Part shown: in pieces, positions 8,400 through 46,400 of the stretch
Numbering within the stretch: the first letter of the stretch is position 1
Layout of the letters: each line of letters opens with the position of its first letter
DNA from: Physella acuta
Lineage: Eukaryota > Mollusca > Gastropoda > Physidae
Assembly (NCBI RefSeq): GCF_028476545.1
Contig: NW_026731818.1
Span: 186,001-250,000, forward strand
Length of the DNA: 64,000 bases
Direction of reading: 5' to 3'
The notes under the pieces: model-generated
The model's input: only the letters and a program-made list of their open reading frames with translations
Database searches by the model: none
What the model was told of the DNA's origin: nothing
Translations under genes and position numbers: made by a program

Positions 8400-11170
8400 G
8401 GTAACTGGCTATGGGTCTAGAACCAGCCTGTATAATCTCTAACCCATGTAACTGGCTAAGGTTTCTAGAGTCAGCCAACATAATCTCTAAACCTATGATT
8501 TGTGTTTGTACACTTGCTATCCTCAGACCCAAAGAAGCCTTGGTACAAGAACATCTACTACATTATAGCGGGACTCATGGTCTTTATGGTCATTCTTTTG
8601 CTCATTCTCTACTTCTGTTGTCGGAAGGCTGTCTACGTCAAGAGGGAGATCAAAGATATCCCGGATGGTAAGTCATAGATCAAAGATATCCCGGATGGTA
8701 AGTCATAGATCAAAGATATCCCGGATGGTAAGTCATAGATCAAAGATATCCCGGATGGTAAGTCATAGATCAAAGATATCCCGGATGGTAAGTCAGAGAT
8801 TACAGATATCCCGGATGGTAAGTCGTAGATCACAGATATCCCGGATGGTAAGTCCTAGATCACAGATATCCCGGATGGTAAGTCCTAGATCACAGATATC
8901 CAGGATGGTAAGTCATAGATCACAGATATCCCGGATGGTAAGTCATAGATCACAGATATCCCGGATGGTAAGTGATAGATCAAAGATATCCCGCATGGTA
9001 AGTCATAGATCACAGATATCCCGGATGGTAAGTGATAGATCACAGATATTCCGGATGGTAAGTCCTAGATCACAGATATCCCGGATGGTAAGTCATAGAT
9101 CACAGATATCCCAGATGGTAAGTCCTAGATCACAGATATCCCGGATGGTAAGTCATAGATCACAGATATCCTGGATGGTAAGTCATAGATCACAGATATC
9201 CTGGATGGTAAGTCATAGATTACAGATATCCTGGATGATAAGTCATAGATTACAGATATCCTGGATGATAAGTCATAGATTACAGATATCCTGGATAGTA
9301 AGTCCTAGATCACAGATATCCCGGATGGTAAATCATAGATCACAGATATCCTGGATGGTAAGTCATAGATTTCAGATATCCTGGATGATAAGTCATAGAT
9401 TACAGATATCCCGGATGGTAAGTCCTAGATCACAGATATCCGGATTGTAGGTCGTAGATCACAGATATCCCGGATGGTAAGTCCTAGATCACAGATATCC
9501 CGGATGGTAAGTCATAGATCACAGATATCCCGGATGGTTAGTCCTAGATCACAGATATCCCGGATGGTAAGTCCTAGATCACAGATATCCCGGATGGTAA
9601 GTCATAGATCACAGATATCCCAGATGGTAAGTCCTAGATCACAGATATCCCGGATGGTAAGTCATAGATCACAGATATCCCGGATTGTAAGTCATAGATC
9701 ACAGATATCCTGGATGGTAAGTCATAGATTACAGATATCCTGGATGATAAGTCATAGATTACAGATATCCTGGATAGTAAGTCCTAGATCACAGATATCC
9801 CGGATGTTAAATCATAGATCACAGCTATCCTGGATGGTAAGTCATAGATTACAGATATCCTGGATGATAAGTCATAGATTACAGATATCCTGGATAGTAA
9901 GTCCATGATCACAGATATCCCGGATAGTAAGTCCTAGATCACAGATATCCCGGATTGTAAGTCATAGATCACAGATATCAAAGATGGTAAGTTCTAAATT
10001 ACAGATGTCACAATTGGTAAGTCATAGATTAAAGATTGCACAATTGGTAAGTCATAGATTACATAATGTCACAGCTGTTGTCCTAAATTAAAGATGGCTT
10101 CCTTGGTAAGTTATATATTAATGATGTTCCCGATTGTAAGTCCCTTGTGCTTTAAGTCTCGAATGTTCTGCCTGTCTTTGATAATCTCTGATTCTCTGTC
10201 TGTGAAGCCTGTTATTGTTTGTCTGTGCAAAATTAATAATAATTTTCTGAAGTCTGTCTTTGAGATTTTTATTTGTTAAAGCTTTATAATCGGTCATTAA
10301 TGGCCTTGATTAGTTATGTCTTTGAAGTGCATCTATGTAGTGTTTGTTTTAACTGGCTTTATTGAAAGATATTTTACATTAAAACTTATCTGATTATAAC
10401 TTATCACACAATTACCATTCATTGAAAACATTACTTTACTCAAAAACTAACTGGTTTATCACCACGTACTGCCATTTATAGATAAAAAGGACGACGACAT
10501 TACCGGGAAGGGGTCAGCAAAAAAAAAGAAACAAGGCTCATCGGGAAAGGACGAGTCGGGAACGGAAGAACCGGCAAAGGAAGAACCGGTAAAAGAAGAA
10601 CCGGCAAAGGAAGAACCGGCAAAGGAAGAAAAGGAAAAAGAGAGTAAGGAGAAGAAAAGAAAGGAAAAGGCAGGGAAGGAAAAGGAAGGAAAGGAGAAGG
10701 GTGTAGAAAAAGAACCAAAAACAAAACCGGAGAAAAAGGAGAAAACGAAATCCGCCAAACCAGAGAAAAAGCAACAGTCCGACGATGCCAGCGTCAGGAG
10801 CTATAAACCCCCAGCGAAAGGTAAAGACAAGGACGCCGGATCAGTCTCGTCGTCCGTTGATAAATCCGACGTGTCGTCCGAGGCAGCCCCCGCCCCAGCT
10901 AAACCACCCCCCAAAGCTAAACCCCCGCCCGTCAAGCCAAAGAAAAGGGCGACGTTCAAGGATGTGCCCCCCTCGCCGCCATCAGAAGAGGAAGTTGTTG
11001 TCGCCATCCCAAAGCTGAAATCCTCGGCGCCCCGGGAGGTGAAGCCTCAAGGCATCGGGGTGAGAATTCGGAAGATGAGCGAGAGGTTTTGGATACAGAA
11101 GGAGTGGGGGGAGACAGAGGACGGGAGGTCGTACAAGAAAGAGAAAGAGGAATATGATTTTGATGAATAA
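235..11170 (+). CDS. Gene A: EGF/FTP-module type I transmembrane receptor (5' partial)
   Basis: Ten exons are read by eye: 235-369, 1133-1285, 1973-2161, 3602-4204, 5334-5429, 5735-5893, 6873-6971, 8025-8120, 8527-8667 and 10482-11170. They join into about 786 codons plus a stop, and every intron is phase 1. Order of parts: EGF-like module, FTP (fucolectin/F5-8-type-C-like) module in two exons, Pro/Thr tandem-repeat stalk, EGF-like modules, one membrane span, charged cytoplasmic tail. The signal-peptide exon must lie left of the window. The layout resembles MEGF/Draper/scavenger-receptor-F surface receptors with a sugar-binding-type head. Ligand binding is inferred, not shown. Gene B downstream is a tandem paralogue with the same order but an unrelated tail. 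No catalytic domain is visible in the tail. Confidence 0.8.
432..680 (+). mobile_element. SINE fragments (two, opposed)
   Basis: Bases ~440-575 match the body of the SINE seen whole at 2267-2515 and 11975-12212, in the opposite orientation and lacking the tRNA-like head. They keep the GAACTCTACTTCAC core. A second short piece at about 632-680 (GACCTCGGCAGATGAAAG) is in the other orientation. Both lie in the first visible intron of gene A. Confidence 0.5.
851..1078. repeat. 22-23-bp minisatellite
   Basis: About ten copies of a unit containing CACTTATACAAACACATTA lie in a gene A intron, about 55 bp before the next acceptor. The unit does not contain the splice site. Confidence 0.85.
1133..1285 (+). 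CDS. Gene A exon 2: FTP module, N-terminal half
   Basis: Acceptor AG at 1131-1132, donor GTAAAT at 1286, 153 bp, phase 1. Joined to exon 1 it begins ANLAHRAIQS, the usual 'NLA..A.QS' opening of fucolectin-type F5/8-like domains, and ends FVRVVVKLK, a beta strand matching FAWIVLSKK at the end of gene B exon 3. The acidic segment HDNDDATC parallels the family's calcium/ligand loop region. The module is divergent, and binding activity cannot be judged. Confidence 0.7.
1286..1972. other. Gene A intron without a recognisable element
   Basis: AT-rich, with a G homopolymer near 1437-1456 and T-rich runs. I see no tandem array or exon-like segment. Confidence 0.5.
1973..2161 (+). CDS. Gene A exon 3: FTP module, C-terminal half (GC donor)
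   Basis: Acceptor AG at 1971-1972. The exon is 189 bp, exactly the length of gene B exon 4, the equivalent half-domain. It encodes AERDTVTLRY through VEFVGTKSLCSAYITP; the SLC motif near the end matches the family's closing 'sLCEVEVYG' (VCEVEVYG in gene B). No in-frame phase-1 GT donor follows. The reading fits a GC-AG intron with donor CAG|GCTAGT at 2162. The splice to exon 4 then gives a valine codon. Confidence 0.65.
2267..2515 (-). mobile_element. tRNA-headed SINE
   Basis: On the minus strand the element starts with a tRNA-like head (B-box-like GTTCGAATCTGGG near 2455-2465) and continues into a body shared with copies at 11975-12212 and 16305-16532. The body core reads GAAGTAGAGTTCACCTGTTT on the + strand. 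It lies in the gene A intron after exon 3. Confidence 0.65.
2571..3497. repeat. 57-60-bp minisatellite
   Basis: About 16 near-identical copies, each with the palindrome AATACGTATT and the element ACTTCTATAAGTATAT. Some copies lack four bases (ACTACTTC instead of ACTATACTTC). The array ends ~100 bp before exon 4 and does not include the acceptor. Confidence 0.9.
3602..4204 (+). CDS. Gene A exon 4: Pro/Thr tandem-repeat stalk plus EGF-like module
   Basis: Acceptor ttttcgtttcag and donor GTAGGT at 4205; 603 bp, phase 1. The first ~165 residues are a low-complexity stalk built of an 11-residue unit, QTNPTPPRSHS or PTNPTPLRPQP, encoded by a 33-bp tandem repeat. It is rich in Thr/Pro and so a likely O-glycosylated, mucin-like spacer. 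It is followed by NNCLAGAIDPATHRCVLGC, an EGF-like module. Because 33 is a multiple of three, other frames are also open here, but only this one joins in phase to its neighbours. Confidence 0.8.
3770..4090 (+). repeat. 33-bp coding minisatellite
   Basis: Repeat units alternate between ...CCACGTTCGCATTCC and ...TTACGGCCGCAGCCC blocks joined by CAAACAAACCCTACACC. Length changes would be in frame and would alter stalk length. Confidence 0.85.
4555..5306 (+). repeat. 21-bp minisatellite carrying copies of the exon 5 acceptor
   Basis: About 36 copies of TAGAGTGTGGTTTATGCCAT(G). The true exon 5 begins ...ATTGTAG|AGTGTGGTTACTGC, and the array begins with ATTGTAGAGTGTGGTTTATG, so the unit is a copy of the acceptor AG plus the first exon bases. 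In the exon's phase the array reads as a repeated ECGLCHV and stays open until a TAA at about 5311, so only the last acceptor (5332-5333) joins productively. Confidence 0.9.
5334..5429 (+). CDS. Gene A exon 5: EGF-like module
   Basis: Acceptor TTTATTGTAG, donor GTGAGT at 5430, 96 bp, phase 1. It reads ECGYCAGAGACHQMNGRC then EAGCLEGYEGDGCH: six cysteines in MEGF/Draper spacing. It sits directly after the acceptor-bearing 21-bp array. Confidence 0.85.
5540..5700. mobile_element. MITE/foldback-family copy
   Basis: The stretch CTTTTTAGTGCATTCTTACA followed by AAAAGCATGTTGTGAAAACG matches the arms of the foldback at 62409-62678. It also shares GTGGGTCGCTT near 5540 and CCCATGCTTTT near 5592 with that family. 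The copy lies immediately upstream of gene A exon 6, so part of the intron end is element-derived. Confidence 0.55.
5735..5893 (+). CDS. Gene A exon 6: basic linker plus EGF-like module
   Basis: Acceptor TTTTCAACGACAG, donor GTAAAT at 5894, 159 bp, phase 1. It begins KAIAKLRGKYKLLQDK, then has five consecutive arginines (KRRRRRQ), then NNCAGGTNDPATGAC and CTGGCVAGYAGADC. The poly-Arg run fits the furin-type R-X-K/R-R consensus, so ectodomain processing is possible (inference). The NNC..GTNDPAT start closely matches the EGF module of exon 4, suggesting an internal duplication. Confidence 0.75.
5911..6655. repeat. 20-bp minisatellite downstream of the exon 6 donor
   Basis: About 37 copies of GTCAGGTGTGTGTCAGTCAA with a TTTGTGTG length variant. 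The array starts ~20 bp after the donor. Every unit carries CAG|GTGTGT, a donor-like string, but the exon end itself is not copied. It ends in G homopolymers (6664-6700). Confidence 0.9.
6873..6971 (+). CDS. Gene A exon 7: EGF-like module
   Basis: Acceptor TACAATTCCAG, donor GTAAGC at 6972, 99 bp, phase 1. It reads ECIHCGGTGACHQTTHIC then TESCAAGYHGEHC, with six cysteines and the CxxCxGxGxC opening shared with exons 5 and 8. Confidence 0.85.
6990..7545. repeat. 10-bp minisatellite (CATACTACAT)
   Basis: About 55 degenerate copies of a 10-bp unit begin ~20 bp after the exon 7 donor. Long open frames in this stretch are by-products of the repeat. Confidence 0.85.
7606..7970 (-). mobile_element. 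SINE fragment and C-rich MITE debris
   Basis: 7606-7700 keeps the SINE core (TCTGGCGGTC and GAAGTAGAGTT). 7790-7955 has C homopolymers with AATTTATATAGAGAATAT and TTTTAACAGTGTC, which resemble the interior of the CAGTGTTTCTTCCAG MITEs elsewhere in the window. Ends are not clear. Confidence 0.4.
8025..8120 (+). CDS. Gene A exon 8: EGF-like module
   Basis: Acceptor CTTTCCCTGCCAG, donor GTAAGT at 8121, 96 bp, phase 1. It reads TCVNCGGNGACDRTTAAC then QNGCSSDFQGERC, six cysteines. It is the last extracellular module before the membrane span. Confidence 0.85.
8307..8396. repeat. (AT)n microsatellite
   Basis: About 90 bp of uninterrupted AT dinucleotide, in the intron before the membrane-span exon. 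Confidence 0.95.
8527..8667 (+). CDS. Gene A exon 9: transmembrane segment
   Basis: Acceptor TGCTATCCTCAG, donor GTAAGT at 8668, 141 bp, phase 1. It encodes DPKKPWYKNIYY, then a ~21-residue hydrophobic span (IIAGLMVFMVILLLILYFCC), then the basic stop-transfer RKAVYVKREIK. One pass, with the C terminus inside. The last ~20 bases and the donor are repeated in the array that follows. Confidence 0.85.
8647..10075 (+). repeat. 30-bp minisatellite carrying copies of the exon 9 end and donor
   Basis: About 45 copies. The unit contains AGATATCCCGGATG|GTAAGT, that is, the last coding bases of exon 9 plus its full 5' splice site. Copies drift to the right (CCTGGATGAT, then ACAATTGGTAAGTC). In the gene's frame the intron side reads GGT AAG TCA TAG, so use of a downstream donor copy would meet a stop in the first unit. 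Confidence 0.95.
10076..10481. other. Gene A intron end
   Basis: AT-rich unique-looking sequence between the donor array and the last exon. No element recognised. Confidence 0.5.
10482..11170 (+). CDS. Gene A exon 10: cytoplasmic tail and stop
   Basis: Acceptor CCATTTATAG; 2 bases complete an Asp codon, then 228 codons and TAA at 11168-11170. The tail starts DKKDDDITGKGSAKKKK and has a five-residue KEEPA/KEEPV repeat, long Lys/Glu runs, and a proline-rich stretch (APAPAKPPPKAKPPPVKP) suited to SH3/WW-type binding. It ends KMSERFWIQKEW and EEYDFDE. No kinase, phosphatase, ITAM/ITIM or death-fold motif is seen. I do not recognise a family for the tail. Confidence 0.8.
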
Positions 11171-11460
11171 GCGTTTTTTTATCGCGTTAAAATATTAAAT
11201 ATGTACCTTATGAAAATAATTTTATGTAACTAATGTGTGATCGCACGGAGAGAAGATTACTTTACAATTGTAATGCTTTTATACGTGAGGATAGTGATAT
11301 ATTAAAGTAATAATTGATTACAAACGTAATGGTTGTCTGCTATATTTACATAATTTATAATCTTTATTTTTGTAATTTATAGGTTTTGTAACTGTTATAT
11401 TTGTAGCCAAGATATTTATAGTTATCAAATATTGAACTATCTTTTTATGTAGAATTATAT

Positions 11461-11466
11461 AATAAA
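11461..11466 (+). terminator. Gene A polyadenylation signal
   Basis: AATAAA about 290 bp after the stop, in AT-rich 3' UTR. Cleavage is expected within the next ~15-25 bp. Confidence 0.65.
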
Positions 11467-11601
11467 AATATTTTTATTTCATTTTCATTCTGGTACTTTT
11501 CCTTCATTTTATGCAAAAAGTTTCTAAAACAGTTGTTCCATTATATCCAAACTAACAAATTTTCATGCTGAAATTAAGTAGGATATGACTACTGGGATTT
11601 A

Positions 11602-11780
11602 GGGGTCATCCATTTATGACGTCCACACGCGGGGGGGGGGGGGGGGGGGGGTCCGAAAAAAACTGACTTTTTTGGACGCATATGGACTTGTGTAAGGAAA
11701 AAACGTGGATTTTTGTGGACGGAAGAGGGGGGGTCCAAAAATAATAAAAAAAATTGTGGACGTAATAAATGGATGACCCC
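11602..11780. mobile_element. Harbinger-like MITE
   Basis: Terminal inverted repeats of ~25 bp: GGGGTCATCCATTTATGACG at the left, and the complement of GTAATAAATGGATGACCCC at the right. A 3-bp TTA flanks both ends (11599-11601, 11781-11783), the target duplication typical of PIF/Harbinger. The interior has a G homopolymer and no coding capacity. Confidence 0.7.
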
Positions 11781-11974
11781 TTAGCGGGTGAATGACAACA
11801 CGCAGTTAATCAACCCAAATGTTTAGAGTTCCGTTCACAGGCCGTAGAACGTTCCTGATGTCACCCAGCTCAGTAGGGTACCTGATTTAGAGTTACGTAC
11901 TTATACAGCTAGCTTTAATGTATCTGGTGACGTGTCTTTATCTAAGCAGATATTTGAGTAAAAAAAAAAAAGTA

Positions 11975-12212
11975 AAGTTTCCCTTTCAAACCTGACGGTC
12001 AATGGGGCAAGTGAAGTAGAGTTCACTTGTTTCTGTGACCTCGGCATATGAAGAGATAGTGTGGTCAGCACTATGCCCAGCCGCCTTTACTTTCCCTAAC
12101 ATAAGTTAGGTACCCATCAGAGTCGGGTGGACTCAGGGACGGTCTACTGACTTGAACCCGGATTCGAACTCGAGACTTACGGGTTAGCAGTCCAGCTCTC
12201 TACCGCTAGACA
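11975..12212 (-). mobile_element. tRNA-headed SINE
   Basis: On the minus strand it begins CTAGCGGTAGAGAGCTGG (A-box-like) followed by GAGTTCGAATCCGGGTT (B-box-like). It then runs through the shared body and ends near a poly-A/T stretch at 11960-11972. This is the cleanest copy in the window. Confidence 0.75.
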
Positions 12213-12325
12213 GATATTTGAGTGTGTGTGTTAAATTAAAAATCCATATGCAAGACGTGTGGACAAAAACACAGGCCAAATGTTAGCAGTCTAGAAAACG
12301 AATGTAGTATGTTAAACCAGAATAT

Positions 12326-12565
12326 CAGTGTTTCTTCCAGACTTTTTCTCCGGGGGGGGGGGGGGGGGGGGCACTTAAAATTTCCGGGGGGGGGGCGGTA
12401 GACTTTCTTCGGGGGGGGGGGGGGGGCGGACACTGTTAAAAGTATATTTTCTATATAAATTATATACATTTAATTTCGTTCAAGGGGGGCTGTAGAATTT
12501 TTTCGGGGGGGGGGGAGGGGGGCTTAGCCCCCCCCCCCCCGAAGAGATGCCTGGAAGAAACTCTG
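12326..12565. mobile_element. hAT-like G-rich MITE (CAGTGTTTCTTCCAG family)
   Basis: Left end CAGTGTTTCTTCCAGACTTT, right end ATGCCTGGAAGAAACTCTG (inverted). Flanks CAGAATAT and CATAATAG match at 6 of 8 bases, a decayed 8-bp duplication. The interior holds several G or C homopolymers and TTTTAAAAGTATATTTTCTA. Confidence 0.65.
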
Positions 12566-14179
12566 CATAATAGTGTGATCCACTTTCCGCTTTCCTTGCA
12601 TATAAAAATTGACTTGAGACAGTAGTCGGTTCGAGTTTGATGTACATGATTGGGTTCGAGTCTGTCCAGTTTATAGCTGGGGTCAGGAACCCATCTAGGA
12701 GGGAAAACTCCACAATAGAAAAAACTGCATCCTTGAAGTTGGATGGACAAAGGCTATAAAATCAAATCCTAAAAGATAAGCAGGCTGAAATCGGAATCAA
12801 TTGTCTATATGGCGCATAACAGGTTGGCACATAACAGGTTGGCACATAACAGGTTGGCACATAACAGGTTGGCACATAACATGTTGGCACATAATACTTG
12901 ATTGTGTTGGAGGAAATCTCGTCTAACATCACTGTTAAGAATGACAACGACGAAGAAGATGTGTTTTTGGTTAGTTTTGGACCTCGTTGACAGATGCTTC
13001 TCATCTTCAAGTGACCATTTTTTTAAAAGTCGAGTAACTTTGTATAGGTGTGTAGGAATGGTCTTTATTTATAGTCGTTATCTCAATCAAATGACCCTGT
13101 CAGAATGTTTTGACAGGCCTATTAGATAGTTTACAGTTAATCCTCTGGTTCAAGATGCTCGTCGTTTTTAGATAAGAAATGTCAGTGTAGTCATAAAATC
13201 AGATGGATATATCGCAGCTGGAGCAACGCCTAGCCGGAACAGAATGAAATATTATTTTCCAAAAGTTACCTAGCTATTTTAAAATCTTAAGTTATTTGTT
13301 TTTGTATCTTACATCAATAAACTATTTTTTTAATTTTTCCAACACACTAAAAGACTAAACGACCATTAAATGGGTTTGATGACTTGCTGTAAAGAAAATC
13401 ACAAGATTTACCCAAACTATTTTTACACATTTTGCACACTTATCTAAGCACAAATCAGCACCGTCATTGTACAAACTACTTCCGCTTAGTCTACGATTCA
13501 ATTTCTTTGGTTTTCATTCTTCTACGGAAGAGGGCTTACAATTTGTCTCTTAAAGTTCATAGTTCCTTTAAGCTTGTAAGGGTTGGCTTGACAATATAAA
13601 AGGTAGAAATGTACGATTTTAGTGTAATCGAATTATTAAAGACTAGAGTTACTCATAGTTTTAAGAAAAGTAGAAAGAATTGATGTTAAGACATAGATCT
13701 AAAAAAGACAAGACTTGATTGTGATCTAGCTATAATTCTTACTTAAATAATGGTGTTTAGATTGCGATAGAGACCATTGCAGTACAGTATTCTGTAGACT
13801 GTAGACGATTTAAGATACATTGGGAAGGTTAGTTGAGAAATACATGCAATAGAAAAAGTAAACCACGATAGACGATGTCATGTTTACGTTTTTTACAGCT
13901 TTAAGTCATAAGTGTGTGACCGACCGATTACAGGTGATCGAAATATGAATCAGAAAACAGTTACCCTAGATCTAGAAGCTTAAAGCTAAATTTTCAAAGC
14001 GTAGATTAACATTTTATAAAGTAGAAAATAGTTTTAAATTAGGATGACGTGACTGTGTAATTGAAAAGGTCAACAGTTAAGATATTTTTTTTTAAAGTGG
14101 TAATTGCTTCTTTAATTTTCATTTTGAAGAAACGTATTTGCTTTTTATTGTGTGTTGTATCGGACAGGGGCTACATTTG
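12566..14179. other. Intergenic region between genes A and B
   Basis: No exon-like reading frame. It contains a short 15-bp array (GGCACATAACAGGTT, about 12825-12895) and otherwise AT-rich unique-looking sequence. The gene B promoter and 5' UTR should lie in the right part, but I cannot point to a TATA box or initiator with confidence. Confidence 0.5.
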
Positions 14180-42938
<28,759 letters not shown>

Positions 42939-43077
42939 TCCAGTATCTCGTACCGGAAACAAACCAATCAAGTTTTGCGTAAAAAAAACTAGCTAGTGAC
43001 ATATAACTAGTTTGTATTGTTTAAAATTGTATTGTTTATATTACCGGTCACTCATTTTGACCAATTTCCGCTGTAAA

Positions 43078-43083
43078 AATAAA
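43078..43083 (+). terminator. Gene B polyadenylation signal
   Basis: AATAAA 140 bp after the stop, followed by TTCCTTGTC and a TGTT-rich stretch. Confidence 0.65.
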
Positions 43084-43199
43084 TTCCTTGTCAAAGATTG
43101 TATATCATGTTTTATTTTGTTTGTTTTTGTATTGTCAAACCTGTCTCTGGAAATCATAATTGCACGTTCTTTTTTTTTTTAGATTTCTTTTCTGTCAAG

Positions 43200-43421
43200 C
43201 AGTTTCTTCCAGGCATCCCACCCCCCCCCCCCCCCCCCAGAAGAAAGAGAAGAAAGTTCCCCCCCCCCCCCCCACCAACGTCATGGAATTTATATAGAAA
43301 ACATATACTTTTACCAGTGTCCGCCCCCCGGAAAATGTTGGCCGCCCCCCCCCCCACGAAAATATCAAGTGCCCCCCCCCCCCCCCCCACACAGATAAAA
43401 AAAAGGCTGGAAGAAACACTG
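43200..43421. mobile_element. hAT-like C-rich MITE
   Basis: Starts CAGTTTCTTCCAGGCAT, ends GGCTGGAAGAAACACTG. Flanks CTGTCAAG and CTGTCATG match at 7 of 8 bases. The interior has C homopolymers and TTTATATAGAAAACATATAC, as in the 12326 copy. Confidence 0.75.
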
Positions 43422-43429
43422 CTGTCATG

Positions 43430-46400
43430 ATAGGCTATATTGCCTTGTTGTCTAAAAGTAAAAGGCTGTATTGGTAAGTTCATTATACATTGACTTTGTA
43501 CCAACTTGATTCAAAAACACAATATACACTTTATTTTGATAATATCATCACAGATAATTTATTTTTATTCAGACGAAAAAAAATGTGCATTTTCATTGAG
43601 AGCATAAATTAAGTTAGAAAGACAACTTAATAAGTGCTTGTTAACCGTCGGTAGCCTTCCAACGCTAGACCTAGTAATGATGTTGTTTTCTAACGTTTTG
43701 CAACACAAATAGGGAATTCCCTGTCGCCAGCACCCAAATAAAATGTTACAGAACAGGATGGAATCTTTTGTTTGTATCGTTAAATGTGTCTCAATTTTTA
43801 GCGAGTATATAGTGTAGCACTACATTTTAAATCAGGCGCAGAGGTAGATCACATTATAAGGTAATAGGTAGGAAAAGTGGTTCCAAAAGTGGTTCCACTT
43901 TGTGTTGCCAGAAAGCATATTTTTGAACCAAAATTGAATATTTTATAACATTTGTGAAATAAGTAAAAATCACTTCCGGTTTTTACTAAGGCTAGAATTT
44001 TAAACACAAAATTACTAATAATATAATAGTAATTTACCAAACATTTTTATTTTAATTTGGATTAGTATAGTCAGGGTGTTGTGGTGAAAGGGGATGTTAT
44101 ATTATTTAACATAATTAAACTACTAGGCTATATTCCATTGTAATAATAAGTAAAGCGTAATTAATATCAACATTTTAATATAGGCCTAAGCAATCTAGAT
44201 CGACCTCTGACTATGGGGTCATCTATTAACGATGTCACAACGATGCCAGACCTCCCCCTTCCCCAAAGAAGTAAACCTAAGCCAACATTCCCCCCCCCCT
44301 AGTTTGTTTTTAAAGCAGCGATTTTCATAAAATATTTAGACCTATGGGCTTTTCCAGCATTCAATGTAGGCCTATTGATGAATTATTTACAACAATTTAT
44401 AAACCAACTTTTAATAATGCAATAAAGGCTTAAATTCAGTTTCTTAACATGAGTGTTTGTTGAACATGGAAAAGTGTCATCTTACTTTCTGAACCCCCTC
44501 CCCTTTGACACAAAGGTCCAAATCTCCACCACCACCTCAAAGTCGTTTATAGACGACCACCTCAGCATTTTATATTTATTTATAGGATATTCATTAATTA
44601 GTCATACAAACCCAATTACATTTGTTGCTGTGAAGGTATCTCTGTCATTACAATTATTAAATAGTTTATCTTAACTCAACATTTCCCCATACCTCATTTG
44701 CTATAGCTGCCTATCCTTATAGAAAACATCTTTTCCTCAAATATCTGGAATGCATCTGATCAGCTACAGTCTTTTTCTTTTGTAATGTATAAACAATTAC
44801 AAAATGTTTATAAACTTGCACAGCCAATAACAACACATTACCAGGAAACAAGCAGTTATTATAGTTTGCTGTATTTGTGGTTTATGGTTAGTTATCAGCC
44901 ATATTTCTATAAGCTTGGTCTACATTTATATGCTGGTATGGCTAGAATTGACAAAAACCCATATTCTTGATTCTTCCCTTATCATGTTTTACAGCTATGA
45001 TAGATATAGTAGTTTTATTTTTAACATTGTAGAAAATTTAAGTAATAGTTACAAAATACTAAAGTTGAAGCTTAAACCATAACATAAGATATTTTAATAA
45101 TTGTTCGTTTTGAACGAGATATAATACAAAGTAGAAAATTCTAAATAAAAAATTAAAGTATAATTGTTTGCAGACATTGCCCTTTTATTATTATTTGTAT
45201 TATTATAAGCAAGCTGTCTTATGGGAAATTTTCATTCCTTATTTTCTTCTTGTAATACAATGGGTTTCATATCAGCATGTTGTTTGGACTAGGAATAATA
45301 TTAACAAATGATAGATTATATATTGATATAAACTTATATGTAAATAATATTCAAATGAAAGACTTATAGTGGGACTACATATTTGTGAACACATTTGCTA
45401 AAGCAAAAGTTCTTGAGTTTAAATTTTAATCCTTTAGGTTGTCTCTGATTCAAATTCAAAGCAGTTAACTGGTACCTGACTGGTTATGGACAGTAAAAGC
45501 TGTTTGATATTTTCCTGACCATACAATTTATTAATATGGAAGGGCAACAAAACTAGGTGAAATCTACTTCAGCACCATATTCTTAAAAACTATTTATAGT
45601 TCGCCAGTTTAAGTCAATTATTAAATTAAGGTAACAATAATTAGTTTCCGCATACACCATCACACACAACCAGTGCTGAAAAAAATAAACATAACAAACT
45701 TTATAAATTTCTTTTTTAATTACATTCAGAACTAATATATTAAAAAAAAAGTTGTTCAATATGAACAAGTTTTCTTGGGTCCAACATGTATCCTTGGACT
45801 AGTTGGATCTAATAGGTATGTGTAGGCCATTTTCAGTCAAGCCTGACCACTGTTGAAGAATACTGTATATTAAGTCTTCAGAACTGGAGGATTCAGTGAT
45901 AAGAGTTTTTAAAAGGAACTTCATCTGACTTATCTTCTCTGTATGTAGTATCTAAAAAAAAAACAAATAAATTTCACAAACTGTTATATTAAACTCATTA
46001 CATTTATATACTTTAACATTGTATGGTATAATTAAAAATATTTGTCTGTCTTATAAAAATCATAAAGCAATGATGGGACTATTTATGCATGGGATTGTAT
46101 GGGCTATCTAATTATTACCATTCATTAAATATATAGATCTAAGATTTTCTTTTAATATTTTAATGTAAGGAGTTTGTCATTAAATACAATAGGTCTTCAA
46201 AAGTGTCAAAAGTCATGTATATATCATAAAAAAAAAACAAAATTAAAAATGTATCAATAAAGGTCTACTACTTATGTTTAGCCACCTCAAGAATTAGTTG
46301 AAAATTTATATTCAAACTAGGCTACTAAAACTATCATCAATTCATACACCTACTAGAATAAATAAGTATAATTATATTGATTTGAATAGTAAGTTAATCC

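Noticed and set aside
8665-9908. Repeated MVSHRSKISR frame
   Set aside because: Frame of the 30-bp donor array; not in phase with exon 9, whose own frame meets TAG at once.
12120-12212. tRNA gene on the minus strand
   Set aside because: A- and B-box-like strings belong to a SINE head; no cloverleaf with acceptor stem, and the body continues as in other copies.
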